In this document: positions 27,009 to 35,042 of the stretch, piece after piece
Position numbering within the stretch: the stretch's first letter is position 1
How the letters are laid out: every line of letters begins with the position of its first letter
Source: Bordetella petrii
GTDB taxonomy: Bacteria; Pseudomonadota; Gammaproteobacteria; Burkholderiales; Burkholderiaceae_B
NCBI GenBank assembly: GCA_017745595.1
Contig: WMBV01000045.1
Location: 1 to 40,274, forward strand
DNA length: 40,274 bases
Reading direction: 5' to 3'
Notes under the pieces: generated by a model
The model's input: the letters and a program-made list of their open reading frames with translations, nothing else
Databases searched by the model: none
Told to the model about the DNA's origin: nothing
Position numbers and translations under genes: made by a program

Positions 27009-28613
27009 GTGATTTCTACCGCCAATCTCACTATCCAGTTCGGTCCCAAGCCCCTTTTCGAGAACGTCAGCGTCAAGTTCGGGGAAGGCAACCGATATGG
27101 TCTGATCGGGGCCAACGGTTCGGGCAAGTCGACCTTCATGAAAATCATCGGCGGCGACCTCGAGTCTTCCGCCGGCAACGTGTCGCTCGAGCCGGGCGTG
27201 CGGCTGGGCAAGCTGCGGCAAGACCAGTTCGCCTTCGAAGACCAGCGCGTGCTCGACGTCGTGATGATGGGCCACACCGAAATGTGGGCCGCCATGACCG
27301 AACGCGATGCCATCTATGCCAACCCCGAGGCCACCGAAGACGACTACATGCGCGCGGCCGAGCTCGAGGCCAAGTTCGCCGAATACGACGGGTATACGGC
27401 CGAGGCCCGCGCCGGCGAGCTGCTGCTGGGCCTGGAATTCGGCGTCGACCAGCATCAGCTGCCCATGCGCGAGATCGCGCCGGGCTGGAAGCTGCGGGTG
27501 CTGCTGGCGCAGGCGCTGTTCTCGAATCCCGACGTGCTGCTGCTCGACGAGCCCACCAACAACCTCGACATCAACACCATCCGGTGGCTCGAGACGGTGC
27601 TCAACGGCTACCAGAGCACCATGATCATCATCAGCCACGACCGCCACTTCCTGAACCAGGTCTGCACCCACATGGCCGACCTGGATTACGGCGAGATCCG
27701 CATCTACCCCGGCAACTACGACGACTACATGCTGGCCTCGACCCAGGCGCGCGAGCGCCTGGTGGCCAACAACGCCAAGGCCAAGGAACGCGTAGCCGAA
27801 CTGCAGGACTTCGTGCGCCGTTTCTCGGCCAACAAATCCAAGTCGCGCCAGGCCACCTCGCGCCTGAAGCAGATCGACCGCATCAAGGCCGAACAGGTCG
27901 TGGTCAAGCCGTCGTCGCGCCAGAACCCATATATCCGCTTCGAGCAGAACAAGGTCATGCACCGGCTGGCGGCCACCATCGAACGCCTGTCCAAGTCGTA
28001 CGACGCGCCGGTCATCCGCGATTTCTCGGCCATGATCGACGCCGGCGAAAAAATCGCCATCATCGGCGCCAACGGCGTGGGCAAGACCACGCTCTTGCGC
28101 ATGCTGGCGGGCGACCTGGCGGCCGATTCGGGCTCCATCAAGTGGTCCGACAACGCCGACCTGGGCTACATGGCCCAAGACGTCTCCGACCAGTTCCAGC
28201 AAACCGACATCAATCTGTTCGACTGGATGGGCGAGTACCGCCAGGCGGGCGATGACGATCAGTCCATCCGCTCGGTGCTGGGGCGCCTGCTGTTCTCGGC
28301 CGACGACCTGCCCAAGGCGCCCAAGGTGCTGTCGGGCGGCGAAAAGAACCGCATGACCTTCGGCCGCCTGATGTTGGGCCGGCACAACGTCATGCTGCTC
28401 GACGAGCCCACCAACCACCTGGACATGGAATCGATCGAATCGCTGCAGTTCGCCTTGGAAAAGTACCAGGGCACGCTGATTTTCGTGTCGCACGACCGCG
28501 AATTCGTATCCGGCCTGGCCACCCGTGTCATCGAAATCCTGCCCGACGGCGAGATCGTCGATTATCGCGGCGGCTACGAAGACTACCTGTCTTCGCGGGG
28601 CATCGAGAACTAA
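27009..28613 (+). CDS. ybiT: ABC-F family ATPase YbiT
   Basis: Soluble ATPase of 534 residues with two ABC domains, of the ribosome-associated ABC-F class; it closely matches E. coli YbiT along its length as I recall it. The first Walker A is GANGSGKST (34-42). The first domain has a degenerate signature ([14 protein letters not shown]) that YbiT also shows, then [11 protein letters not shown]. The interdomain linker is rich in K/R with [19 protein letters not shown]. The second domain has [18 protein letters not shown] and [10 protein letters not shown]. The start is GTG (27009). A strong GC hairpin follows the stop by 37 bp. Confidence 0.95.
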   Translation: MISTANLTIQFGPKPLFENVSVKFGEGNRYGLIGANGSGKSTFMKIIGGDLESSAGNVSLEPGVRLGKLRQDQFAFEDQRVLDVVMMGHTEMWAAMTERDAIYANPEATEDDYMRAAELEAKFAEYDGYTAEARAGELLLGLEFGVDQHQLPMREIAPGWKLRVLLAQALFSNPDVLLLDEPTNNLDINTIRWLETVLNGYQSTMIIISHDRHFLNQVCTHMADLDYGEIRIYPGNYDDYMLASTQARERLVANNAKAKERVAELQDFVRRFSANKSKSRQATSRLKQIDRIKAEQVVVKPSSRQNPYIRFEQNKVMHRLAATIERLSKSYDAPVIRDFSAMIDAGEKIAIIGANGVGKTTLLRMLAGDLAADSGSIKWSDNADLGYMAQDVSDQFQQTDINLFDWMGEYRQAGDDDQSIRSVLGRLLFSADDLPKAPKVLSGGEKNRMTFGRLMLGRHNVMLLDEPTNHLDMESIESLQFALEKYQGTLIFVSHDREFVSGLATRVIEILPDGEIVDYRGGYEDYLSSRGIEN

Positions 28614-28650
28614 CACCCGTTGCGGCGGGGGCCGGCGCGTCCGGCTGCTC

Positions 28651-28678
28651 GCGCCCCGGCGCCCAGGCGCCGGGGCGC
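28651..28678 (+). terminator. 13-bp perfect GC hairpin after ybiT
   Basis: GCGCCCCGGCGCC (28651-28663) and GGCGCCGGGGCGC (28666-28678) are perfect complements around CA (in practice a 12-bp stem with a 4-nt loop). A T-run, TTTTTATATAA, comes only about 28 bases later. Probable 3' end of ybiT mRNA, although the T-tract is displaced. Confidence 0.55.
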
Positions 28679-28708
28679 GCGCCTGGGCGGGCGATGTATT
28701 GCAACCTT

Positions 28709-28774
28709 TTTATATAACTAGAAGTTGTTAATGCATTATCAAAATATAGTTTGGGTTTATATAACGGGTTGTTA
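28709..28774 (+). promoter_or_regulatory. AT-rich control region with duplicated motif before ABC importer
   Basis: TTTATATAAC occurs at 28709-28718 and 28756-28765. Each copy is followed by GTTGTTA (28724-28730 and 28768-28774). The second TATATA is preceded by TTATCA about 16 bp upstream, a weak promoter-like pair. The AT island between two GC-rich flanks and the duplication suggest an operator pair for the importer operon; the regulator is unknown. Confidence 0.45.
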
Positions 28775-28820
28775 GATTAGGGTTTCTCTATTCCCACGCC
28801 ACGCGCGCGAGCCCGTCCTT

Positions 28821-29579
28821 ATGAATCTTACCTTCGACCACGTCCACAAAAGTTTCGGCGACCTGCAGGTGGTGGACGGGTTCTCCAGCGAATTCAAGAC
28901 CGGCGAACTGGTGGCCCTGGTCGGGCCGTCGGGCTGCGGCAAATCGACCCTGCTGCACATGGCGGCCGGGCTGGAAATGCCCAGCCAGGGCCAGGTGCTG
29001 GCCGATGGCAAGCCGGTGCCCGGACCGCATCCCAGCCGGACGCTGGTGTTCCAGGAACACGCCCTGTATCCGTGGCTGACGCTGCGCGACAACGTGGCGC
29101 TGGCGCTGGAATTCCAGAACGCGCCCAAGGCCCAGGCCCGCGAAAAGGCGGTGGCCTGGCTGGCCCGGGTCGGCCTGTCCGGGTTCGAAGACTATTATCC
29201 GCAGCAAGTGTCGGGCGGCATGCGCCAGCGCGCCGCGCTGGCGCGCGCCTTCATCGCGCAGCCCAAGACCATGCTGATGGACGAGCCGTTCGGCGCGCTC
29301 GACGCGCTGACGCGTCTCAGCCTGCAAGACGTGCTGCGCCAACTGATCCAGCAGGAAAAACCTTCGGTGCTGCTGGTCACGCACGATGTCGACGAGGCGC
29401 TGTTCCTGGCCGACCGCATCGTGGTGTTCAGCCCGCGTCCGGCCCGGGTGCTGCGCGAATTCAATCTCAAACATCGCCGCAAGACGCACGACCTGGCCGA
29501 TCTGGCCAACGAAAAGCGCGAAATCCTCGGATTGCTGGGCATCCAGGTCGCCGACGGCGACGTGGCGCTGGCGGCCTGA
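28821..29579 (+). CDS. ABC importer ATP-binding protein (SsuB/TauB-like)
   Basis: Nucleotide-binding subunit of 252 residues. Walker A GPSGCGKST (35-43), Q-loop in VFQEHALYPWLTLRDN, signature VSGGMRQRAALARA, Walker B TMLMDEPFGALD and H-loop VTHDVDEAL. The PWLT after the Q-loop and overall form fit the nitrate/sulfonate/taurine (NitT/TauT) importer family. The receptor gene follows after 100 bp and the permease overlaps that. The substrate is not readable from this subunit. Confidence 0.93.
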   Translation: MNLTFDHVHKSFGDLQVVDGFSSEFKTGELVALVGPSGCGKSTLLHMAAGLEMPSQGQVLADGKPVPGPHPSRTLVFQEHALYPWLTLRDNVALALEFQNAPKAQAREKAVAWLARVGLSGFEDYYPQQVSGGMRQRAALARAFIAQPKTMLMDEPFGALDALTRLSLQDVLRQLIQQEKPSVLLVTHDVDEALFLADRIVVFSPRPARVLREFNLKHRRKTHDLADLANEKREILGLLGIQVADGDVALAA

Positions 29580-29679
29580 GCGCAACGGCCCCGTTGCTGC
29601 CCCGGCCGCGCGCCGCGGCCGTGTCCGCGGCGCCCGCATTCCCATTCCATACCTATATTCCCGCACTGGAGAGCACATC

Positions 29680-30678
29680 ATGAAATTGAAGCAATGGCTG
29701 GCCCTGCCGCTGGCCGCCGCGCTGGTGGCCGCCGCCCCGGCCATGGCCGCCGAAAAATTCCGCGTCGGCTATCTGCGCGTCATGGACGACGCCCAGGCCA
29801 TCGTGGCGCAGGAAGGCGATTTCTACAAAAAAGCCGGGCTCGATGCCGAGCTCATCGAGTTCAAGTCGGGTACCGACCTCATCAAGGCCATCGTGGGCGG
29901 CCAGGCCGACATCGGCGTGCTGGGCTTCACCAACGCGGTGGCCTGGGCATCGAAAGGCGCCGACCTGAAGGTCGTGGGCGGCGCGCAGCAGGGCTACCAT
30001 TCGCTGGTCGTGCGCAACGACTCGGGCATCGACAGCATCGCCGACCTCAAAGGCAAGAGCCTGGCCTCGCAGAAAGAGGGCAGCACCGCCGACGTGGTGC
30101 TCAAGGGCGTGGTGCTGAAAGAAGGCAACCTGCAGCCGTCCGACGTCAACATCATGGGCGTGAGCCCGGCGGTGGCGGTGCAGTCGCTGGTGGGCCAGCG
30201 CGTCGACGCCGCCTTCCTGTTCGAGCCCTATGACCGCATCGCGCAACTGGTGGCGCCGGTCAAGCAGATCTACGAAGTGGGCCAGGCCTGGCCGTTCCCC
30301 TGCATGGTCGTGATCACCTCGGGCGACGTGCTGGACAAGCGCAAAGACGACGTCTGGAAGGCGCTGGACGCGCAGAAGGCGGCTATCGACCTGCTGCACC
30401 AGAATCCCGAGCAGGCTTCCAAGCTGATCGCGTCCTACTTCATTGCCGAACCGACGCTCAAGACGCTCGAGCGTGGCGAACTGCCGCGCGAGACGGTGAT
30501 TACCGAAGCGATCAAGACCCAGGTCTTCACCGCCAAGCTCACCGACAAAGACACGGCCCGCATGCAGGAAATCGCCGGCATTCTGCAAGCCCAGGGTTCG
30601 CTGAAGACGCGTGACGGCAAGCCGTACGACGTATCCAGCATCGTCGACCTGTCCTGGCAAGAGGCGCGCAAGCTTTGA
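29680..30678 (+). CDS. ABC importer solute-binding protein (SsuA/NMT1-like)
   Basis: Periplasmic receptor of 332 residues with a signal peptide (cleavage after AMA, 21-23). Mature start AEKFRVGYLRVMDDAQAIVAQEGDFYKKAGLDAELIEFKSG, then GQADIGVLGFTNAVAWASKG, typical of the NMT1/SsuA fold for sulfonates, nitrate, thiamine precursors or similar. The exact ligand is unknown. The ATG at 29680 is followed by a clear signal peptide; upstream in-frame sequence overlaps the ATPase gene in another frame. Its stop overlaps the TTG start of the permease. Confidence 0.92.
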   Translation: MKLKQWLALPLAAALVAAAPAMAAEKFRVGYLRVMDDAQAIVAQEGDFYKKAGLDAELIEFKSGTDLIKAIVGGQADIGVLGFTNAVAWASKGADLKVVGGAQQGYHSLVVRNDSGIDSIADLKGKSLASQKEGSTADVVLKGVVLKEGNLQPSDVNIMGVSPAVAVQSLVGQRVDAAFLFEPYDRIAQLVAPVKQIYEVGQAWPFPCMVVITSGDVLDKRKDDVWKALDAQKAAIDLLHQNPEQASKLIASYFIAEPTLKTLERGELPRETVITEAIKTQVFTAKLTDKDTARMQEIAGILQAQGSLKTRDGKPYDVSSIVDLSWQEARKL

Positions 30679-31448
30679 GCTCCTCGACTCGCGTAACTGG
30701 CCTGCGCAAGCACCTGGCGGGGGTGCTGGGCATCGCCTTCATCTTTCTGCTGTGGCAGGCGGCCGCCTGGGCGCTGCCCGACTTCCTGATGCCGGGCGTG
30801 CCCACGGTAGTGGGCCGGCTGGTGCAAGAACTGGGCGAATCGACGTTCCACCAAAGCCTGGCCGGCACGCTGGGCCGCCTGGGCGCCGGCTATGGCCTGG
30901 CGCTGCTGGCGGGCATCGGCTTCGGCCTGGTGGCCGCCGTGCTGTACTTCTTTCGCGAAGTGCTGCGCAGCGCCATCGTCATCCTGCAGTCGATTCCGTC
31001 GATCGCCTGGGTGCCGCTGTTCCTGATCGTGATGGGGTTCGGCAACACGCCCATCATCGTGGTGGTGGCGCTGGCGGCGTTTTTCCCGGCCGCGCTCAGC
31101 GTCATGAACGCCACCGAATCGGTGCAGCGCGTGCACGTGTCCGCGGCCCGCGTCATGGGCGCCACGCCCTGGGGCCTGATCAAGCGCGTGTACCTGCCGG
31201 CCGTCATGCCCGAACTGATCACCGGCGCCCAGCTGGCGTTCGGCAACGCGTGGCGGGCCCTGATATCGGCCGAGATGCTGATCGGCTTCGGCAAGGGCCT
31301 GGGGCGCTCGCTGGCGTATTCGGGCGAGATCGCCGACATGACCGGGGTGATGGCCAATATCCTGGTCATCGCCGTGCTGGCCGCCCTGATCGACCAGTTC
31401 GTGCTGGAAAACCTCAAGCACCGTCTGCTGCGGTATCAGTACGTCTAA
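30675..31448 (+). CDS. ABC importer permease (SsuC/TauC-like)
   Basis: Membrane subunit of 257 residues with about six helices. It carries the EAA-type loop that docks the ATPase, VSAARVMGATPWGLIKRVYLPAVMPELI, and the NitT/TauT-permease run FRYFF-like region replaced by FFREVLRSAIVILQSIPSIAWVPLF. The start is TTG overlapping the receptor stop (TTGA). It ends 30 bp before a second receptor gene. Confidence 0.9.
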   Translation: MSSSTRVTGLRKHLAGVLGIAFIFLLWQAAAWALPDFLMPGVPTVVGRLVQELGESTFHQSLAGTLGRLGAGYGLALLAGIGFGLVAAVLYFFREVLRSAIVILQSIPSIAWVPLFLIVMGFGNTPIIVVVALAAFFPAALSVMNATESVQRVHVSAARVMGATPWGLIKRVYLPAVMPELITGAQLAFGNAWRALISAEMLIGFGKGLGRSLAYSGEIADMTGVMANILVIAVLAALIDQFVLENLKHRLLRYQYV

Positions 31449-31478
31449 AGGAAACGCGGGCACGGCCCGCGGCAAGCC

Positions 31479-32342
31479 ATGATGCCCTGGTCGCGATTGA
31501 TCGTTCGTAGCTGGCGCCCGGCGCTGGCGGCAGGCTCGCTGGCCGGGCTGCTGGGGCTCGCCGCCGTGGCGAGCACGGCGGCGCCCGCCCAGCCGTTCGC
31601 GCAGGCCCGCCAGCGCGGCGTGCTGGTGGTGGGGGTGCCTTACCTTGCGCCGCCGGCCGTGGCGGGCGCCAAGGTGCGCACGCCGGAGCGGCTGGACACG
31701 GTGATGGCGCAGCGGCTGGGCGAGCGGCTCGAACTGCCCGTCAAGGTGGTGCAGATCGATCCGGCGCGGCGTGCCGAGGCGCTGGCCGACGGCACGGTCG
31801 ATGTGCTGCTGGCCGACCGCGTCGCCGGGCATTCCGAGCCGGGTTTCGACGGCGCGGACACGCAGGTGGTGCCGGCGGGCTACGCCGCGCGCCCCAAGGC
31901 GGTGATCCGCGGCGACACGGCGCTGCGCAACTGGGACCAGGTCCGGGGCCGCAGCGTATGCATGGCCACCGCCGCGTTCCAGGCGCAGGCGCTGGCGGCG
32001 CGGTGGGGCGCCACGGTGCGTACCTACCGGGTGCCTTCGGACGCCCTGGTGGCGGTGCGCGAAGGCACCTGCGACATCGGCCTGATCGATGACACGGCCT
32101 GGGGCGCGCTGATGCAGTTTCCGGAATGGAAGAAGTTTTCGGCCACGCTGCCCCTCGACGGCCCGCCGGCCGAGCGGGTCTGGCTGACCCGCGCCGGCGA
32201 CCCGGCCTCGGTCCGCTGGCTGGCCGCCGCCATGCGCCAATGGCAGCAGCAGGGCGTCTGGCAGGCCATGGCCCGCAAATGGGCCCGCGACGTCGCCTTC
32301 GACGTCTACCTGGACCAGGAAGTACCCGACTGCCACGGCTGA
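31479..32342 (+). CDS. Family 3 extracellular solute-binding protein (amino-acid-binding type)
   Basis: Protein of 287 residues with an N-terminal hydrophobic export segment (about 15-35). A SBP_bac_3-type domain follows: RGVLVVGVPYLAPPA (46-60), ALADGTVDVLLADRV, then RGRSVCMATAAFQAQALA and REGTCDIGLIDDTAWGAL. This fold serves polar amino acids or acts as a sensor/quinoprotein accessory. It differs from the NMT1-type receptor in the same gene run, and no matching permease is nearby. An AAAGGAAA site precedes the start region 30 bp after the permease, so cotranscription is likely. Met2 is an alternative start. Repeat copy 7 follows the stop. Confidence 0.82.
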   Translation: MMPWSRLIVRSWRPALAAGSLAGLLGLAAVASTAAPAQPFAQARQRGVLVVGVPYLAPPAVAGAKVRTPERLDTVMAQRLGERLELPVKVVQIDPARRAEALADGTVDVLLADRVAGHSEPGFDGADTQVVPAGYAARPKAVIRGDTALRNWDQVRGRSVCMATAAFQAQALAARWGATVRTYRVPSDALVAVREGTCDIGLIDDTAWGALMQFPEWKKFSATLPLDGPPAERVWLTRAGDPASVRWLAAAMRQWQQQGVWQAMARKWARDVAFDVYLDQEVPDCHG

Positions 32343-32383
32343 TGCGCGTTGGTCCGCGGCGGGCGCCGGCTCTCCTCTTGCCA

Positions 32384-32474
32384 GGTGTCTGACTCCCGCA
32401 GGGTGTCAGACACCGATACGCTGAGACAGTCCGGCCACCCCCCGTGTCTGACACCCTTGCGGGAGTCAGACACC
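32384..32474. repeat. Dispersed paired-hairpin element, copy 7
   Basis: Left unit 32384-32414 is consensus; 28-bp spacer; inverted unit 32443-32474 (one extra T in the loop, first base C for G). It lies 41 bp after the solute-binding protein stop and 64 bp before yigZ. Confidence 0.9.
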
Positions 32475-32538
32475 TGGCACGAAGACACCGAAGCCGGTCC
32501 GCCACCAGGCCTTCCACGTCCGCCTACAATCGCCGGGT

Positions 32539-33138
32539 ATGAGCGACACACTGAGCGGGCCTTGCGCCTATCACGAAGACATCAAGAAAAGCCGTTTCCA
32601 GGTCTATGCCGCGCCCGTGGCCAGCGTGGACGAGGCCATGGCGTTCTTCGCGGCGCATAGCGATCCGGCCGCCACCCATAATTGCTGGGCGTATCGCATC
32701 GGCCAGGCCTACCGTTTCCACGACGACGGAGAGCCGGGCGGCACCGCCGGCCGGCCCATTCTGCAGGCCATCGAGGGGCAAGGGCTGGACCGGGTGGCGG
32801 TACTGGTGGTGCGCTGGTTCGGCGGCGTGAAACTGGGCGCGGGCGGGCTGGTGCGCGCCTACGGCGGCTGCGCGGCCCAGTGCCTGCGCCTGGGGCCGCG
32901 CGTGCCCATCGTCGATCTCGTGGCGGCAACGTGCCGCTGCGGCTATGCCGAATTGCCCCTGCTGAAAACCCGCGTGGCTCAGGCGGGCGGCTCGGTGCGG
33001 GCGGAAGCGTTCCAGGGCGATGGCGTGGCGCTGACGCTGGCCGTGCCGCGCCAGGCCCTGGAAGGCCTGGCGCGCACCGTGGCCGACATCACGCGCGGGC
33101 GGGCCCGCTGGCAGGTGCAGGAACCGCCAGCGGAATAG
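32539..33138 (+). CDS. yigZ: YigZ/IMPACT family protein
   Basis: Protein of 199 residues: N-terminal IMPACT (UPF0029) domain with SRFQVYAAPV (18-27), HNCWAYRIG (47-55), DGEPGGTAGRPIL (63-75) and VRWFGGVKLGAGGLVRAYGG (91-110). A C-terminal DUF1949-type half follows. The family is linked to translation/ribosome interaction but its activity is unsettled. Convergent with the thioredoxin gene, 16 bp between stops. Confidence 0.93.
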   Translation: MSDTLSGPCAYHEDIKKSRFQVYAAPVASVDEAMAFFAAHSDPAATHNCWAYRIGQAYRFHDDGEPGGTAGRPILQAIEGQGLDRVAVLVVRWFGGVKLGAGGLVRAYGGCAAQCLRLGPRVPIVDLVAATCRCGYAELPLLKTRVAQAGGSVRAEAFQGDGVALTLAVPRQALEGLARTVADITRGRARWQVQEPPAE

Positions 33139-33154
33139 GGCGCCCGGACCGCGC

Positions 33155-33532
33155 TTACTTGTCGCTGCCGTCTTGCGCGGCGGCGATCTCCTGGTGCACT
33201 TTTTCCATGTCCACCGCCTTGATCTTTTCCAGCAGCTCGTCCAGCTGACCGGCGGACAGCGCGCCGGGCTGCGAAAACAGCAGCACTTGTTCGCGGAACA
33301 CCATCAGCGTGGGAATCGAACGGATGCCGAGCGCGCCGGCAAGCTCTTGCTCGACGTCGGTATTCACCTTGGCGAACGTGACGTCGGGATTCTGCCCGGC
33401 GGCTTGTTCGAAGACGGGTGCGAAGCCGCGGCACGGGCCACACCAGGGTGCCCAGAAATCGACGATCAAGGTGTTGTCGGGCTTGATGGCTTCTTGGAAG
33501 GAATCTTTGGTCAGTTCAACAATACTGCTCAT
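33155..33532 (-). CDS. Thioredoxin family protein
   Basis: Thiol-disulphide oxidoreductase of 125 residues with FWAPWCGPC (26-34; redox cysteines 31 and 34), buried Asp25 in VDFWA, and the cis-proline loop RSIPTLMVF. A C-terminal tail of about 18 charged residues exceeds E. coli TrxA (about 108). No signal peptide, so cytoplasmic. It follows yhbW on the same strand after 105 bp. The main trxA may be elsewhere, so no symbol is given. Confidence 0.93.
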   Translation of the reverse strand: MSSIVELTKDSFQEAIKPDNTLIVDFWAPWCGPCRGFAPVFEQAAGQNPDVTFAKVNTDVEQELAGALGIRSIPTLMVFREQVLLFSQPGALSAGQLDELLEKIKAVDMEKVHQEIAAAQDGSDK

Positions 33533-33610
33533 GCTTGGCGTCCTTGCCGCGGGTGGGCGGCGTCGATGGCCGGATCGGCCGATTGGGCGGGCGGATGGCC
33601 CGCGCGATTT

Positions 33611-33627
33611 CCCGCCCCGTGGGCGGG
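33611..33627 (-). terminator. Small GC hairpin between yhbW and thioredoxin gene
   Basis: CCCGCCC (33611-33617) pairs with GGGCGGG (33621-33627) around CGT, 10 bp beyond the yhbW stop on the minus strand. On that strand AAAT follows rather than a T-run, so termination is uncertain. Confidence 0.3.
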
Positions 33628-33637
33628 CCGTGCAGGC

Positions 33638-34660
33638 CTATGCGGCGGCCTGAGTCGCAGTGCCGGCGCCTTGTTTCAGCGAGGCAAGTATTTCGTACGA
33701 ACGCAGGCGGTCGTCGTGGCGGTAGCAGTCGGAAACGATCATGACTTCGTCGGCTTCGGTTTGCGCCACCAGCGCCTGCAGGCCCTGCTTGACCGTGTCG
33801 GGGCCGCCCACGATGGACGCCCCCAGTTTCTGCTGCACGGCCTGGCGTTCCCATTCGTCCCACCGGCCGTCCATGCTGTCGACCGGCGGCTGCAGCGGCA
33901 GGCGGTTGCCCCGGATCAGCGACAGGAACTTCTGCTGCTGGGTCGTGGCCAGGTACTGCGCCTGTTCGTCGCTGTCGGCGGCGATCACCGCCACGCCGAT
34001 CATGGCGTAGGGGCGCGCCAGCGCCGCCGACGGCTTGAACAGGTGGCGGTACAGGCGCATGGCGGCCATGCCCTCGGGCGAAAAATGGCCCGCGAACGAA
34101 AACGGCAGTCCCAGTTCGGCGGCCAGGCGCGCGCTGAAATCGCTGGAGCCGAGCAGCCAGATGGGAATGTCCAGCCCGGCGCCCGGAATGGCGCGCACCG
34201 GCTGGCCGGGACGCTCGGGCGCCAGCAGGGCGCGCAGTTCGTCGAGCAGGGCGGGGAATTCCAGCCCGCTGCGCGGGCCGCGCCGCAGCGCCTGCTGGGT
34301 GGCGCCGTCGCTGCCGGGCGCGCGGCCCAGGCCCAGGTCGATGCGGCCCGGGAACAGGCTTTCCAGCGTGCCGAACTGTTCGGCAATGATAAGCGGCGCG
34401 TGATTGGGCAGCATGATGCCGCCCGACCCCACGCGCAGCGTCTGCGTATGCGCCGCCACCTGGCCGATGATCACGGCGGTGGCGCTGCTGGCCACGCCCG
34501 TGATGTTGTGGTGTTCGGCCAGCCAGAAACGCCGGTAGCCCCAGCGCTCGACGTGCTGGGCCAGGTCGACCGTGTTGCGGAACGCGCCCGCGGCGTTGCC
34601 GCCCTGCACGATGGGGGCCAGGTCGAGCACGGAAAAGGGCACGCGGGCCAGGTCGGTCAT
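33638..34660 (-). CDS. yhbW: LLM-class flavin-dependent oxidoreductase YhbW
   Basis: Luciferase-like FMN-dependent monooxygenase of 340 residues. It follows E. coli YhbW closely: SVLDLAPI (9-16 region), [64 protein letters not shown] and [30 protein letters not shown]. The physiological substrate is unknown. The ATG at 34660 (MTDLAR) has a GGAGA site; a longer frame adds 15 non-homologous residues. Several dyads lie in its upstream region. Confidence 0.92.
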   Translation of the reverse strand: MTDLARVPFSVLDLAPIVQGGNAAGAFRNTVDLAQHVERWGYRRFWLAEHHNITGVASSATAVIIGQVAAHTQTLRVGSGGIMLPNHAPLIIAEQFGTLESLFPGRIDLGLGRAPGSDGATQQALRRGPRSGLEFPALLDELRALLAPERPGQPVRAIPGAGLDIPIWLLGSSDFSARLAAELGLPFSFAGHFSPEGMAAMRLYRHLFKPSAALARPYAMIGVAVIAADSDEQAQYLATTQQQKFLSLIRGNRLPLQPPVDSMDGRWDEWERQAVQQKLGASIVGGPDTVKQGLQALVAQTEADEVMIVSDCYRHDDRLRSYEILASLKQGAGTATQAAA

Positions 34661-34688
34661 GTGGTGGGTCTCCCGTGAATCATGACAA

Positions 34689-34716
34689 GAAGGCGCCCGC
34701 TGCAAGGGGCGCCTTC
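34689..34716 (-). terminator. Hairpin upstream of yhbW, terminator/attenuator-like
   Basis: GAAGGCGCCC (34689-34698) pairs perfectly with GGGCGCCTTC (34707-34716) around an 8-nt loop. On the minus strand it is followed by TTGTCATGATTC. It could end read-through from the NCS2 gene or fold in the yhbW leader; position (28 bp before the start) allows attenuation. Confidence 0.45.
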
Positions 34717-34781
34717 ACTCTACATGGAGAGTGTATCGGTGAAATCAACCCAAGGCCCGATCAACCGCGTGGTCGATCGGG
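34716..34781 (-). promoter_or_regulatory. Two dyads upstream of yhbW
   Basis: CACTCT-ACATGG-AGAGTG (34716-34733) is followed by a longer palindrome, CCCGATC (34756-34762) with GATCGGG (34775-34781), whose interior ACC-GCGT-GGT also pairs. These are candidate operators. No clear -35/-10 was fixed. They lie inside the 382-bp gap 34661-35042. Confidence 0.4.
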
Positions 34782-34840
34782 TCGATAGCCGGAATCAATG
34801 GGTCCGCAAGTGCCATGCCGGGGTCAGTGCCTGCAATGCC

Positions 34841-34929
34841 GGCGTCTGACACCCTGCGGGAGTCAGACGCCCGATTCAGGCCAGGTCAGGTCAGGCCAGG
34901 TGTCTGACTCCCGCAGGGTGTCAGACACC
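34841..34929. repeat. Dispersed paired-hairpin element, copy 8 (reversed order)
   Basis: Here the inverted unit comes first (34841-34871) and the direct unit second (34899-34929), opposite to the other copies. In the first, arm base 3 is changed on both sides (T to C, A to G), so GGCGTCTGAC still pairs with GTCAGACGCC. The 27-bp spacer ends in five tandem pentamers (TCAGG or CCAGG, 34876-34900). Confidence 0.9.
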
Positions 34930-34938
34930 GAACGCCGC

Positions 34939-35040
34939 GCGCCCCGCTCAGCCCAGCGGGGGCGCCGCGGATCCGGCTCCGCCGGTCCGCCGGCGTCGCC
35001 CCCTTGAGGTGGGAGCGCGTCAGCGCTGCAGGGGTGGGAC
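34939..35040. other. GC-rich structured tail between repeat copy 8 and the NCS2 gene
   Basis: Directly after the element, GCGCCCCGCT (34939-34948) pairs with AGC-GGG-GGCGC (34955-34965, one-base bulge). Further self-complementary CCGGC/GCCGG runs follow up to the NCS2 stop. No open frame of note. It may be the 3' end structure of the NCS2 mRNA or another intergenic repeat; I have no second copy here to test that. Confidence 0.35.
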
Positions 35041-35042
35041 CA

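Noticed and set aside
28614-28820. Riboswitch (thiamine, FMN or similar) upstream of the NMT1-type importer
   Set aside because: The region lacks the conserved blocks and helix pattern of the riboswitches I know; it holds a GC hairpin and a duplicated AT-rich motif instead.
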